In this document: one piece after another, positions 52,126 through 60,818 of the stretch | Numbering within the stretch: position 1 is the first letter of the stretch | How the letters are laid out: the number at the start of each line of letters is the position of its first letter | Origin: Simkaniaceae bacterium | GTDB taxonomy: Bacteria > Chlamydiota > Chlamydiia > Chlamydiales > JACRBE01 | Assembly: GCA_021734805.1 (NCBI GenBank) | Contig: JAIPIG010000008.1 | Location: forward strand, 1-60,986 | Length of the DNA stretch: 60,986 nt | Direction of reading: 5' to 3' | Translations under genes and position numbers: made by a program | Notes under the pieces: model-generated | What the model was told of the DNA's origin: nothing | Seen by the model: only the letters and a program-made list of their open reading frames with translations | Databases searched by the model: none

Positions 52126-53493
52126 ATGGAGCAGCAAAAAAAACGTATCCTCGTTGCCGATGGGTTTGAAAAGACTCAGCAATTAATAGAAAGTACGCAA
52201 GGATTTGATCAATATGAGTTTATGTTCGTCAGAGATGGCGAATCATGCAAACTTGCCATTGCACAATTTCATCCCGATCTCCTTTTAATTGAACTTTTTC
52301 TCCCCCACCTTCATGGCATCCAGGTTTTGAAATGGATGAAAAAGGATATCAAATACCGCTCGATTGGAACCATTGTCATGACCTATGAGCTTATGCTCCA
52401 AAACTACCGCTCTGCGCTCGAAGCAGGGGCTGATTATTTTTTAGATAAACCCTTTAATCCAAACCATTTGTTTTTATTATTTGAGCGTTTTTTTGCTAAT
52501 GAGCTTAAATCCGATCCCTTCCAAGGGGAACCGATTATTGATTTTGGGATCGATTCTTATTACGATCCTCAGGTCCATATTCCCACCTCCTATCTAAAAT
52601 TCTGGGGAACAAGGGGATCTATTTCAGTTGCCGGAGAAAAATATGTGCGCATGGGAGGGAATACGCCCTGCTTAGAAATTCGAACGAAAAAAACCTCACT
52701 TATTATTGATTCCGGAACGGGAATACGCCCTTTGGGAGAGCTTATTTTAGAACATGGGAAAAATAACAACATCAATTTATTGATTTCGCATACCCATCAA
52801 GATCATATTCTGGGTTTTCCCTTCTTCTACCCTCTCTACTCAGAGAAAAATAAAATCACGGTTTGGTCTCCCGTCGGTTTTGAAAAGACAACGGAAGGGC
52901 TCTTTAAAGAAATGCTCGCCTACTCCTTTTTCCCCGTACGGCTTGAACAGATGCGGGCCACTGTTGAATTTGCAGATCTGCATGATTCAAAGAGCTATGA
53001 CTTCAATGACATTCAAATCGGATGCCACTACACCTATCATCCGGGCCCGACACTGGGATTTAAGATTTCTGTTGAAGGACACAAAATCGGCTATATAACG
53101 GATAATGAATTTCTTGTTGGCTATCATGGACATCCCAATGATATCCCTGAAGATCATCCCCTTTTAGATTCTTATCGCCCTCTCATTAACTTTTTGCATG
53201 ACTGCGATGTGATTGTTCACGAAGCGCAATACTTCCCTAAAGAATATGAGCAAAAAGTTGGATGGGGACACTCCTCAATTACAAATGCAACAATTCTTTT
53301 TAAAAATCTTCCAAATTGCAAACACTGGATTGTCACTCATCACGATCCTAGACATACGGATCAAATGCTGGCGCTAAAACAAGAACTACATTGGCAAATT
53401 ATGATTGAAGCGGGTGTCAAATGCTATCTCTCATACGCCTATGATGGCATGATCTACCCTATTTTAAAAAACAACTCATCCCACCCTACCTGA
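52126..53493 (+). CDS. Receiver domain fused to metallo-beta-lactamase hydrolase
   Basis: A 455-residue two-domain protein. Residues 6-125 are a CheY-like receiver: RILVADG, DLLLIELFLPHLHG, TYE and LDKPF. The phospho-acceptor Asp is replaced by Glu56, and the first acidic-pair residue is Ala11 (Asp12 remains), while Thr86 and Lys108 are kept. Residues 155-450 are a metallo-beta-lactamase fold with SHTHQDHILGFPFF (H222, H224, D226, H227), an RNase Z/phosphodiesterase-like layout. No histidine kinase is adjacent. It lies 64 bases after ftsK and converges on the WalJ-like gene, overlapping it by 18 bases. Confidence 0.85.
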   Translation: MEQQKKRILVADGFEKTQQLIESTQGFDQYEFMFVRDGESCKLAIAQFHPDLLLIELFLPHLHGIQVLKWMKKDIKYRSIGTIVMTYELMLQNYRSALEAGADYFLDKPFNPNHLFLLFERFFANELKSDPFQGEPIIDFGIDSYYDPQVHIPTSYLKFWGTRGSISVAGEKYVRMGGNTPCLEIRTKKTSLIIDSGTGIRPLGELILEHGKNNNINLLISHTHQDHILGFPFFYPLYSEKNKITVWSPVGFEKTTEGLFKEMLAYSFFPVRLEQMRATVEFADLHDSKSYDFNDIQIGCHYTYHPGPTLGFKISVEGHKIGYITDNEFLVGYHGHPNDIPEDHPLLDSYRPLINFLHDCDVIVHEAQYFPKEYEQKVGWGHSSITNATILFKNLPNCKHWIVTHHDPRHTDQMLALKQELHWQIMIEAGVKCYLSYAYDGMIYPILKNNSSHPT

Positions 53494-54264
53494 ATAGTAA
53501 ATAGGTTGACTGATTTGATGTTGGTGCGCAATAGATAACGGCACTTCAATCCCTTTTTCTCCTAAATAATCTTTGATTCGCTGTAGCGCGATGCCCGGAT
53601 CATTGCACTCTTCCGATAAGTGCGCGAGATAAACATGCTCTAATTTATTATGATAAATCGCATGGATGAGTTTAGCGCAATCTTCATTGGATAAATGCCC
53701 CTGTCGGCTCAGCACCCTCTCTTTATAAACATCCGGACGTTGAGATGCGTGAACGAGATCGATTTCATGATTTGCCTCAATCACAAGATAATGACAGCTG
53801 CGCAGTCTCTCAATGACTAAAGAGGAGGCAAAACCAAGATCCGTACATATGCCGAATTTAATGCCCTCACTTATAATTGTAAAGGCCACAGGATCAACCG
53901 TGTCATGATGAATACTAAAAGGGTGCACTTCAATATCGCGCCACACGAAGGTTTCCCCGGTCGTGAAAATCTTAAAACGGGGGCGTACACCGATCAGCTC
54001 AACAATCATCTTTGCCGTATCGGAATTGGCAATAATGGGAATATCATGTTCTTTAATTAGACGCGCAATCCCCTTGATGTGATCACTATGTTCATGTGTA
54101 ACTAAAACAGCATCAATCGACTCAATAGGAACATCAATCTCAAGTAGACGGTCTTTCAAACTTCGATAACTCAAACCCGCATCGATGAGAATTTTTGTCT
54201 CTTTACTTTCATAATACAGGGCATTTCCCTTGGAGCCGGATGCAAGCGGACAATAACCCTTCAT
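53476..54264 (-). CDS. MBL-fold metallohydrolase, YycJ/WalJ-like
   Basis: A 262-residue beta-lactamase-fold hydrolase. It has CPLASGSKGNALYYES near the start, VLVTHEHSDHIKGIARLI near residues 54-71 and VIEANHEIDLVHAS. LSNEDCAKLIHA and YLAHLSEECNDP complete the pattern. WalJ-type proteins are proposed to coordinate cell division with replication and have exonuclease-like features. C. trachomatis CT738, beside ftsK, is the positional match. The activity is inferred. Confidence 0.88.
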   Translation of the reverse strand: MKGYCPLASGSKGNALYYESKETKILIDAGLSYRSLKDRLLEIDVPIESIDAVLVTHEHSDHIKGIARLIKEHDIPIIANSDTAKMIVELIGVRPRFKIFTTGETFVWRDIEVHPFSIHHDTVDPVAFTIISEGIKFGICTDLGFASSLVIERLRSCHYLVIEANHEIDLVHASQRPDVYKERVLSRQGHLSNEDCAKLIHAIYHNKLEHVYLAHLSEECNDPGIALQRIKDYLGEKGIEVPLSIAHQHQISQPIYYSGRVG

Positions 54265-54290
54265 GTTTCACTTCCCATTCTTCAGTTCTA

Positions 54291-54464
54291 TTAGCCCGCA
54301 TTCCTCATAAATTTGAGTCGCCTCATCCGTATCTGTCCGGCCATCTTTTGATAGTGCTCATCACCAATATCTTGAGGATATTGGTGATGAGCACTATCAA
54401 AAATCTAACTGGATAGGCTGCAGTCCTCCCCCCCCCCCCAAACTTTGTGAGAAATGCGGGTTAG
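54291..54464. repeat. MITE-like element, family H, with 26 bp perfect hairpin
   Basis: The inverted ends are TTAGCCCGCATTCCTCATAA at the left and the complement of CTAACCCGCATTTCTCACAA at the right. In the middle, 54346-54371 and 54377-54402 form a perfect 26 bp stem with a 5-base loop (TTGAG). A run of 12 C follows at 54428-54439. A single related end precedes the gene at 20698. The rest of the gap to 54630 is AT-rich leader. Confidence 0.75.
54428..54439. repeat. Poly-C tract, 12 C
   Basis: Twelve consecutive C in otherwise AT-rich non-coding DNA, 191 bases upstream of the gene at 54631. Long homopolymers of this kind vary in length by slippage. Confidence 0.9.
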
Positions 54465-54630
54465 GGGAGCTCTATTAGAAAAGATCCGAGGTGAATTTTG
54501 CAACCCTTTTTTAAAAAAACTCTTCAAAGAAAAAACACCCCTTTTTATTGATTAAAATGCTGAAAATTAATCTGTTTTGCTTTAAAATACTCCTCAAATA
54601 TTCCGAGTTTAGAAGAAAAAGAGAAAAAAA

Positions 54631-56613
54631 ATGGCTTCAAGAGTAGATCGACAAGAAACTACCAACCATCGAATACTAGCATTGATACTAAACGCAAATC
54701 TTAAAAATCAGTTTATAGCCGACAAAGCCGTTCTTTTAGGTAGGGAAGATCCTCGTATTCTACCTTTTTCTGAATTTATTCAAGAAATGATCTTTAAACC
54801 CGGCTTATTAACTCACAGACTAAGTTCTTGCATTCACAAATACTGTGAACGTCTATTAGATCATCCCGGACATTCAAATCAAATTTATGCAGTATTTTGG
54901 AAATGCTTTTATTCTCGTATTGAAGGTGTCAAAGCAAAGGCTATTACGCCGAAAATCAAAATGGATCAAGCCATCGCCGGCCTTTTATGTGAGCTTAATC
55001 GGACAATTCAAGCCTTGTTTTATGAACGAATGGCTTTGCTATTAAACACATGTTATTCAATTACATATGAAAAATACATGGCCCTATGTCATGAATACAA
55101 TGCAGCAGTTCGAGTTGAAAATGGAAAAGTTTCTATCTATATTGATTACAAGGCGTATTCATCAATAGAAGCGATTGCATTCATTTTTAACTACTGCACT
55201 ATCAAGATAATCAATGTTCGCGGTAAACCTTATTTTACCTTCAAAATAGACTCGATTTCAGAAGACCTATTGAGATTGTTAGAAGGACATGGCCATCCGG
55301 AACTAAAAAAACTTGCCGATACCTTCAATAATACACGAAAAATACAACAACACCATGAGACTCTCAAAAAAAATTCGAGCATTCTAATAACAACATTGCA
55401 CTCTATATCAGTTGGCCTCCGAGAGGAACCGCGCGTTAGGAAAATGATACCGATAGCCATGAAATTATATGATGCCTATATAAGCCCTTCTGATACGACT
55501 GATCTTCCTTTTTTTCAGCCACATGTGGAGTCTAGAGAGTTTAGAGCAGCGGTAGCAACCGAATATAAAGTAATAAAATCAGACATCGATAAGACTTATG
55601 AAGAAGTCTGGAAATTATATGACAAACTTGCTCATCGTTTCACCAATCATTTACCTGACTGTCATGAATACTATCTCAGCACCGTCACATGTATTACCAA
55701 AGATTATTGTGAAGAGCTTTTTCCTGAAGGAAGGCTCCCCGGTGATGTCTATTTTAGAAGTCTAAGCCTCAATAACCCACCTAAACGTTTGCTAAAAAAT
55801 AGAACATTATCAAATACGTTCATTCGATCAGATTCTGCTTGTTCTTCAAAAAAACCTTCAATAGATGCCGAGCCTGCATTGACAGCCTCTGATTTAACAC
55901 GCAGCGATTCAGATGACGATGATGATAGTAGATCCGGCTCAAAAATAAGCCATTTATCTATAGAAGATGCAGCTCACACGGCATTGGAAACATCGGATGC
56001 AGAACCGAAGATGATGATTGATCCAAAAGAAACCCGTACTTCTGATCTAGGGACTCTTATTGATGGAATTTCACATGGATTTAAGTTTGACTGGCAAAGA
56101 GTGCACGAGCGCGTTGTCTTATGGGAAAAGGATCCTTTAAGAGCTCTATCCGATCCGAAATATTCACGAATATTTGATGCTAAAATAAGAGAGAATATCG
56201 TTAAAGAGCACCTATTTCCTAGAGTACTTGATTCTTTTATCGGAACAGATTTTTCCATGAACATCCCTAATGACGACAAAAACAAAACAACGTTTGTTCT
56301 CATCGGAACTTTAAATGGAGAGTTATCACAATTTGAATACGGATTTTATAAAGAAAAGGGACAATGGATTTTATATCACAGATGGTCACGTCATAATGAT
56401 AAATATAAAACCTTAATCTCTTTACATGAAAGAAATCCGGATCTTAGCCCCGATCTATTATCGACCTCTTTTAGTTTTTCCGAAGACTTAATCTCTTCTC
56501 CCAAACTAGTTATATTGAGCGAAGCAACAACCTTCGCCTACAACGAACATACGCGTATTTTGACAATTATCGATGGGGACAATACCATCCAACTTTTTAA
56601 GGCTAAAAAGTAA
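54631..56613 (+). CDS. Large hypothetical protein, candidate secreted effector
   Basis: A 660-residue soluble protein I do not recognise. It has a helical N-terminal two thirds with no membrane segment or signal peptide. A Ser/Asp-rich linker follows near residues 400-450 (including LTRSDSDDDDDSRSGSK). The C-terminal part of about 200 residues is beta-containing (FVLIGTLNGELSQFEYGFYK). The domain-linker-domain layout and acidic low-complexity region are typical of effectors in environmental chlamydiae, but no secretion signal can be proven. It lies downstream of a family H repeat and a poly-C tract. Confidence 0.75.
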   Translation: MASRVDRQETTNHRILALILNANLKNQFIADKAVLLGREDPRILPFSEFIQEMIFKPGLLTHRLSSCIHKYCERLLDHPGHSNQIYAVFWKCFYSRIEGVKAKAITPKIKMDQAIAGLLCELNRTIQALFYERMALLLNTCYSITYEKYMALCHEYNAAVRVENGKVSIYIDYKAYSSIEAIAFIFNYCTIKIINVRGKPYFTFKIDSISEDLLRLLEGHGHPELKKLADTFNNTRKIQQHHETLKKNSSILITTLHSISVGLREEPRVRKMIPIAMKLYDAYISPSDTTDLPFFQPHVESREFRAAVATEYKVIKSDIDKTYEEVWKLYDKLAHRFTNHLPDCHEYYLSTVTCITKDYCEELFPEGRLPGDVYFRSLSLNNPPKRLLKNRTLSNTFIRSDSACSSKKPSIDAEPALTASDLTRSDSDDDDDSRSGSKISHLSIEDAAHTALETSDAEPKMMIDPKETRTSDLGTLIDGISHGFKFDWQRVHERVVLWEKDPLRALSDPKYSRIFDAKIRENIVKEHLFPRVLDSFIGTDFSMNIPNDDKNKTTFVLIGTLNGELSQFEYGFYKEKGQWILYHRWSRHNDKYKTLISLHERNPDLSPDLLSTSFSFSEDLISSPKLVILSEATTFAYNEHTRILTIIDGDNTIQLFKAKK

Positions 56614-56650
56614 TATATACTGCATAATTTCAATTTTTAAATTAACTTTG

Positions 56651-56732
56651 TTTTCCACACTCAAACAACTTGTTTTCCACATTTTATCTACTTTGTAACA
56701 AAAAAAGTAATTAAAACCTCTATTTTTCCACA
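56651..56732 (+). promoter_or_regulatory. Cluster of three DnaA-box-like sites
   Basis: TTTTCCACA occurs at 56651-56659, 56673-56681 and 56724-56732, all in the same direction, and fits the DnaA box TTWTNCACA. The first two sit in a near-direct repeat (AACTTTGTTTTCCACA, AACTTGTTTTCCACA). The next 90 bases are extremely AT-rich. This could be an origin, a DnaA-controlled region or chance in AT-rich DNA. Confidence 0.4.
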
Positions 56733-56834
56733 TTTTTTAAAAGTTAAAAATAACTTCTAACAAACTCTAAATATACTTATAAAAAAAATATTTGACTTAT
56801 TTATTTCATTTTTTATATAACCCGAAAATAACTA

Positions 56835-56955
56835 TTGAACGGAGGCCAAGCTACAATCTCCCTGCTTTAGCCGGGAGCTCAAGCGGCTAGCCATTAATAG
56901 CCAATATTCCTTAACCGTCAAAAAAACCTCCTCTATTTATGGAGGAGATTTTTTA
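56835..56955. repeat. Family B repeat, copy B2
   Basis: TTGAACGGAGGCCAAGC at the left and CCTCCTCTATTTATGGAGG with flanking A and T tracts at the right. It is the inverted counterpart of 42577-42688. The segment 56614-56834 before it is AT-rich with the DnaA-box-like sites. Confidence 0.65.
56920..56954. terminator. Bidirectional terminator-like hairpin
   Basis: CAAAAAAACCTCC, an 8-base loop, then GGAGGAGATTTTTT. A and T tracts on both sides would allow termination in either direction. It lies inside repeat B2, before the gene at 56970. Confidence 0.5.
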
Positions 56956-56969
56956 AACTAGAGGGCATT

Positions 56970-57323
56970 ATGGCCGTACATGCATTTATAGATGAGTTTT
57001 TCTCAGATCTCGATGAGACGCTCGACCGTATCATTGAAAATGCAGAAATCCTCGAGGAAATTGAAGAATATCCCGAGGAATTTAAGCATGAAATAGAAAC
57101 TTTAAAAGAGCTACAAACATCTCTACTCTCTCATTTAATGAACTTAGATGAAATCAAAGAGAATGATCGTATTAAAATTGAATGTAATAAAGCTCTTTGC
57201 GAAAAAATTGTCCGGTATGAAGAGTTAAATCAAAAATTCTTACCGCACGTTGCACAGCGCTTCAAACTCGATCACGATCAACTTAAGCTACGCAAAACAA
57301 GAAGCCGATCTAAATTGGTTTAA
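56970..57323 (+). CDS. Small acidic coiled-coil protein
   Basis: A 117-residue protein, acidic in the first two thirds (DLDETLDRIIENAEILEEIE) with heptad-like hydrophobic spacing. It ends in a basic tail (KLRKTRSRSKLV). No family is recognised. It converges on the pyruvate dehydrogenase gene, overlapping it by four bases. A TAGAGGG lies seven bases before the ATG. It could be a chaperone-like or scaffold protein; this is only a shape impression. Confidence 0.7.
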   Translation: MAVHAFIDEFFSDLDETLDRIIENAEILEEIEEYPEEFKHEIETLKELQTSLLSHLMNLDEIKENDRIKIECNKALCEKIVRYEELNQKFLPHVAQRFKLDHDQLKLRKTRSRSKLV

Positions 57324-59362
57324 AACTCAACCAGTTCTCGAATGGCTCTTTCAATACCACTTTTTTGTGGAAGAATTTCATCTTCTAATACTTTTGAGTA
57401 CGCTACGGGACAATCGAGTCCGGTCAATCTCTTGACAGGTGCATCGAGATATTCAAACCCCTCTTCGGCACAACGAGCAGCAATTTCAGCCCCAAATCCA
57501 CAATTTTTAGCTGCTTCATGAATAATCAGCACTTTACCGGTCTTTTTCATTGAATTGAAAATGGCATCAAAGTCGTAAGGAACAATCGTCCTTAAATCAA
57601 TCACTTCAATACTCATCCCCTCTTTTTCGAGCTGGACTGCGAGTTCGGCAGCAAAAACGAGCGGCATTCCCCAAGAAACTACTGTTAATTCATCCCCTTC
57701 GTGAACGATCTTCGCCTTACCAAATTCGAGGAGCGCCTCTTCGTCCGTTTCTGCATTAGCTGAAAATGCTCTTTGGCGATAAAGCCCCTTGTGCTCTAAA
57801 AAGATCACCGGATTGGGATCGCGTACTGCAGCTTTAAGCAGTCGTTTTGCATCCGCTGCATTGCTTGGGTAAGCAATTTTAAGACCCGGACAATGCGCTA
57901 AGAAACCCTCAATGCTTTGAGAGTGATAAGGTCCACCTTGGATATACCCTCCTGTTGGCATTCTAACAACAACAGGGGCATTCCACTCTCCATTTGAGCG
58001 GTAATGGATAGAAGAGAGCTCATTAAATAATTGATTAATTCCCGTCCACAAATAATCGGAAAATTGGATTTCCGCAACGGGCTTATGGACCCCATCCATA
58101 GCTAATCCAATCGCAATTCCAATAATTGTCGATTCGGCAAGGGGGGTATTAAAACAACGCATCGCTCCGTGCTTTTCAGTGAGCGATCGAGTGACACCAA
58201 AGACCCCGCCTTTTCCGCGAGCCACATCTTGTCCAAAAACGATCACCCCTTCATCTCGAGCCATCTCTTCATCTAAAGCATGATTGAGTGCATCGACCAT
58301 CACGATACTCTCTTTGGTCCCGGGCTGTTCATTAGATTGAACATGATGATCTTTAAATACATGATCGAGCACACTGTCTTTAGGCGGGTGGGGATATTTT
58401 TCAGCCTCTAGGGCTGCAGCCTCTACTGCATCAAAGATCTCTTTTCGAATGGCCTCAATCTCATCTTGAGTTAATGCGCCTTCTTGTATCAGCTCTTTTT
58501 CAAAGCGCCGGATTGGATCGAGCTCAAAATCACGCTTGATATCCTCTTCATCACGGTATTTTTTAGGATCATCGCTACTACTATGGGCACCGATTCGAGG
58601 AACGCGGGCTACGATCACACTAGGTCCCTGCCCCAAACGCCCCCTTTGAATGACCTTCTCTAGGGCATTTTTTGTCTCATTATAGTGGCACCCGTCAATA
58701 TCAAAAACTTCTAATCCGGTATAGCCTTTCATTGATAGGGCCGGATTTCCCCCTGCAGACTGCTCTTCAACAGGAACGGAAATCGCATAACCATTGTTTT
58801 GAATGACAAAAACAACACTGAGTTGGTGAATACATGCGAAATTGAGCGCTTCATGAAAATCACCTTGTGATGTGGCTCCATCACCTGATGAAACATAAAC
58901 AACTTCATCCACTCCCCGCAGTTTTGCACTTAAAGCAACACCCACTGCATGTAGAAATTGAGAACCAACGACAGAAGATTGGCAAGGAATGCGCAGTGCT
59001 TTATGAGAAAAATGCTCGGGCATTTGGCGTCCGCCGGAATGATGAGGGAGCTGGCGCGCCATCAATGTCGCAAATAAATGCTTAGCTTCAACACCGAGAG
59101 CCAAGGCAAAAGCGCGATCCCGATAATAGGGAAGACCCCAATCTTTTCCCGGAGTGAGTAAGAGACCACTCAACGACCCAATCATTTCATGTCCCATCGT
59201 ACAGAGATGGAAGTTTCCTCCCTTATTTTGTCGAATCAATTTCTGCATTTTTTCATCGACAAAACGACAGCGAAGCATCGCTTCATAGGTCTGTCTTTTA
59301 AGAGTTTTTTTTGTACAGCGCGCAAAGACTTGCGCTTGATTGAGTTGAGTTTTTATAGCCAT
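57320..59362 (-). CDS. Pyruvate (or 2-oxoacid) dehydrogenase E1, fused alpha-beta
   Basis: E1 decarboxylates a 2-oxoacid with thiamine diphosphate and hands the acyl group to lipoyl-E2. The 680-residue protein joins E1 alpha (residues 1-340) to E1 beta (350-680). The TPP motif is GDGATSQGDFHEALNFACIH (160-179) with NN at 189-190. The beta part has VFGQDVARGKGGVFGVTRSL and GYIQGGPYHSQSIEGF. The same fusion occurs in Chlamydiaceae (CT340, called pdhA/B or oxoisovalerate dehydrogenase), so the substrate could be pyruvate or branched-chain 2-oxoacids. No E2 or E3 gene is in the window. Confidence 0.93.
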   Translation of the reverse strand: MAIKTQLNQAQVFARCTKKTLKRQTYEAMLRCRFVDEKMQKLIRQNKGGNFHLCTMGHEMIGSLSGLLLTPGKDWGLPYYRDRAFALALGVEAKHLFATLMARQLPHHSGGRQMPEHFSHKALRIPCQSSVVGSQFLHAVGVALSAKLRGVDEVVYVSSGDGATSQGDFHEALNFACIHQLSVVFVIQNNGYAISVPVEEQSAGGNPALSMKGYTGLEVFDIDGCHYNETKNALEKVIQRGRLGQGPSVIVARVPRIGAHSSSDDPKKYRDEEDIKRDFELDPIRRFEKELIQEGALTQDEIEAIRKEIFDAVEAAALEAEKYPHPPKDSVLDHVFKDHHVQSNEQPGTKESIVMVDALNHALDEEMARDEGVIVFGQDVARGKGGVFGVTRSLTEKHGAMRCFNTPLAESTIIGIAIGLAMDGVHKPVAEIQFSDYLWTGINQLFNELSSIHYRSNGEWNAPVVVRMPTGGYIQGGPYHSQSIEGFLAHCPGLKIAYPSNAADAKRLLKAAVRDPNPVIFLEHKGLYRQRAFSANAETDEEALLEFGKAKIVHEGDELTVVSWGMPLVFAAELAVQLEKEGMSIEVIDLRTIVPYDFDAIFNSMKKTGKVLIIHEAAKNCGFGAEIAARCAEEGFEYLDAPVKRLTGLDCPVAYSKVLEDEILPQKSGIERAIRELVEF

Positions 59363-59366
59363 AAAC

Positions 59367-60470
59367 TCAGTCCTCTCCCTTATTTTTCTTATATTGAATG
59401 GGTGTCACGGTTTTCGCTTTTTTCTTTGGCACTACTTCATCGCCTTTGCGAGGACGCCCTCTTTTCTTAGGAAAAGACCCCTGGGCAATTTTAGATAAAA
59501 TAGACGAACCCTCACCCGTATCTCTTGATTCAGCCGAGACAGCTTGAATCATTTTTCTCTCTGCCGGCAGAGCCCCATCCACTTCTTTAAAATCTTTTAG
59601 GCGACCTGAAATGTGTCGAAGGGATTCGAGCCTTTGAGAGAGCATCTCAAGACGCGTATCGATTTTTTCCTTGGAACTCCCCCGAAGAGACGCGCGCAGT
59701 TGATCTTCCGTATCAAATTTCGCAGAAAAGCTCACGGATCCACCATTATAGTCGGGGATAAAGAGAAAGGGTCTAGCTCTCGAAGGGATCATTTTATAAA
59801 TATCACTGACAAGTTGCGGCTCAACTTCAATCTTAGCCACCTGCTTGGGCGGACGTCCTCTTTTAGGCCTTGGGTTAAGCGCTTCATTCGAGTAATATGT
59901 TTTTGCCTTTGCAACAAGAGCATTGCGAGCCGACTGGATATCCTTAGATACCTTTGGTTCAAATGTATGCATTTTGACCTTTTCCACAGTATTGCGTGGG
60001 AAATCCAAATCTTCTTCAAAGACAAACTGAAAATCGTGAGAGCGGAGCCACTCAATGATTCGAATGCGCGAGCGCTCGTGATAATATTGTTGCCACTTAT
60101 CGAGTTCCGTCAAATGGTCATAAATAAATTCTAAAAAATTTTCCCTTGCCTCTCTAGAGGAAATAATATCGAGTAGTTTCTCTTTAATATCGATATCATA
60201 GACCTTCTCATTGACAAATCCTTCCATAAATTTTTTTGTTTCATAGAATGTCAATTTAGGAACTAGGGCATATCTTTCACTATTTTCTTTAAGCTCAGCC
60301 TCAACGGCTTCGAGATCACTCTCTTCCTTATCGAGATCGATAAAGATTAAAAATCCCTCAACCTTATCGAGGTAAAAATCACGCTCATCATCGGACTTAG
60401 AAAAAGCTTCGATCATTCGATGATATCTTAAAATCAATGGGTTTTGCGCTTTCGGCCACGACTTAGACAT
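59367..60470 (-). CDS. UPF0158-like protein with two AT-hook motifs
   Basis: A 367-residue protein. Residues about 30-155 (FYLDKVEGFLIFIDLD..., YETKKFMEGFV, ELDKWQQYYHERSRIRIIEWL) resemble the UPF0158 family seen in Chlamydia; this is recalled similarity. Two AT-hook cores follow, RPKRGRPPK at 201-209 and KKRGRPRKG at 335-343, with a Lys-rich tail. AT hooks bind the minor groove of AT-rich DNA and are mostly eukaryotic. The protein may act on the bacterial nucleoid or, if secreted, on host chromatin. It lies four bases upstream of the E1 gene, so the two are probably cotranscribed. Confidence 0.75.
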   Translation of the reverse strand: MSKSWPKAQNPLILRYHRMIEAFSKSDDERDFYLDKVEGFLIFIDLDKEESDLEAVEAELKENSERYALVPKLTFYETKKFMEGFVNEKVYDIDIKEKLLDIISSREARENFLEFIYDHLTELDKWQQYYHERSRIRIIEWLRSHDFQFVFEEDLDFPRNTVEKVKMHTFEPKVSKDIQSARNALVAKAKTYYSNEALNPRPKRGRPPKQVAKIEVEPQLVSDIYKMIPSRARPFLFIPDYNGGSVSFSAKFDTEDQLRASLRGSSKEKIDTRLEMLSQRLESLRHISGRLKDFKEVDGALPAERKMIQAVSAESRDTGEGSSILSKIAQGSFPKKRGRPRKGDEVVPKKKAKTVTPIQYKKNKGED

Positions 60471-60551
60471 TATCCACTCACATTAAATTTTGAATTTAGG
60501 TTACATGATACCATACTTTTGAGTAGTTGTACATCTTTCAAATTATCCCTC

Positions 60552-60665
60552 TATACGACTCGTGATAAAAAAATTGCGGGTAAAAAATGCTTTGTTGCAT
60601 AATTCGACAAACTATCAAACCATTGATCATAAGCACTTTAACATCAACAGAGAGCGCAGCGTACA
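60552..60665. repeat. Remnants of TATACCG-type and family E elements
   Basis: TATACGACTCGTGATAAAAA resembles an A/S-type end. From 60590 CTTTGTTGCATAATTC and following bases match the left half of the family E element at 42835. The right half is lost. The rest of 60471-60986 is AT-rich, with a family D-like CTCGACTTTG at 60850 and no gene I can support. An ATG at 60978 may begin one beyond the window. Confidence 0.6.
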
Positions 60666-60789
60666 TGGGGAAAAATTACAAAATTGAGATTAAATGGAAA
60701 GCAAGCTACAACCAATATTTAAAAATATTTATATTATTTCAGCTCCAATCTTGAATTATTTTAATCTAATAAATATCCGTATTATTATA

Positions 60790-60818
60790 TTGTTTTTTTA
60801 TTGAAAATCGTTTATAAT
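60790..60818 (+). promoter_or_regulatory. Predicted promoter near the window end
   Basis: TTGTTT and TATAAT are separated by 17 bases in AT-rich DNA. It would transcribe rightward toward a possible start at 60978. Confidence 0.4.
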
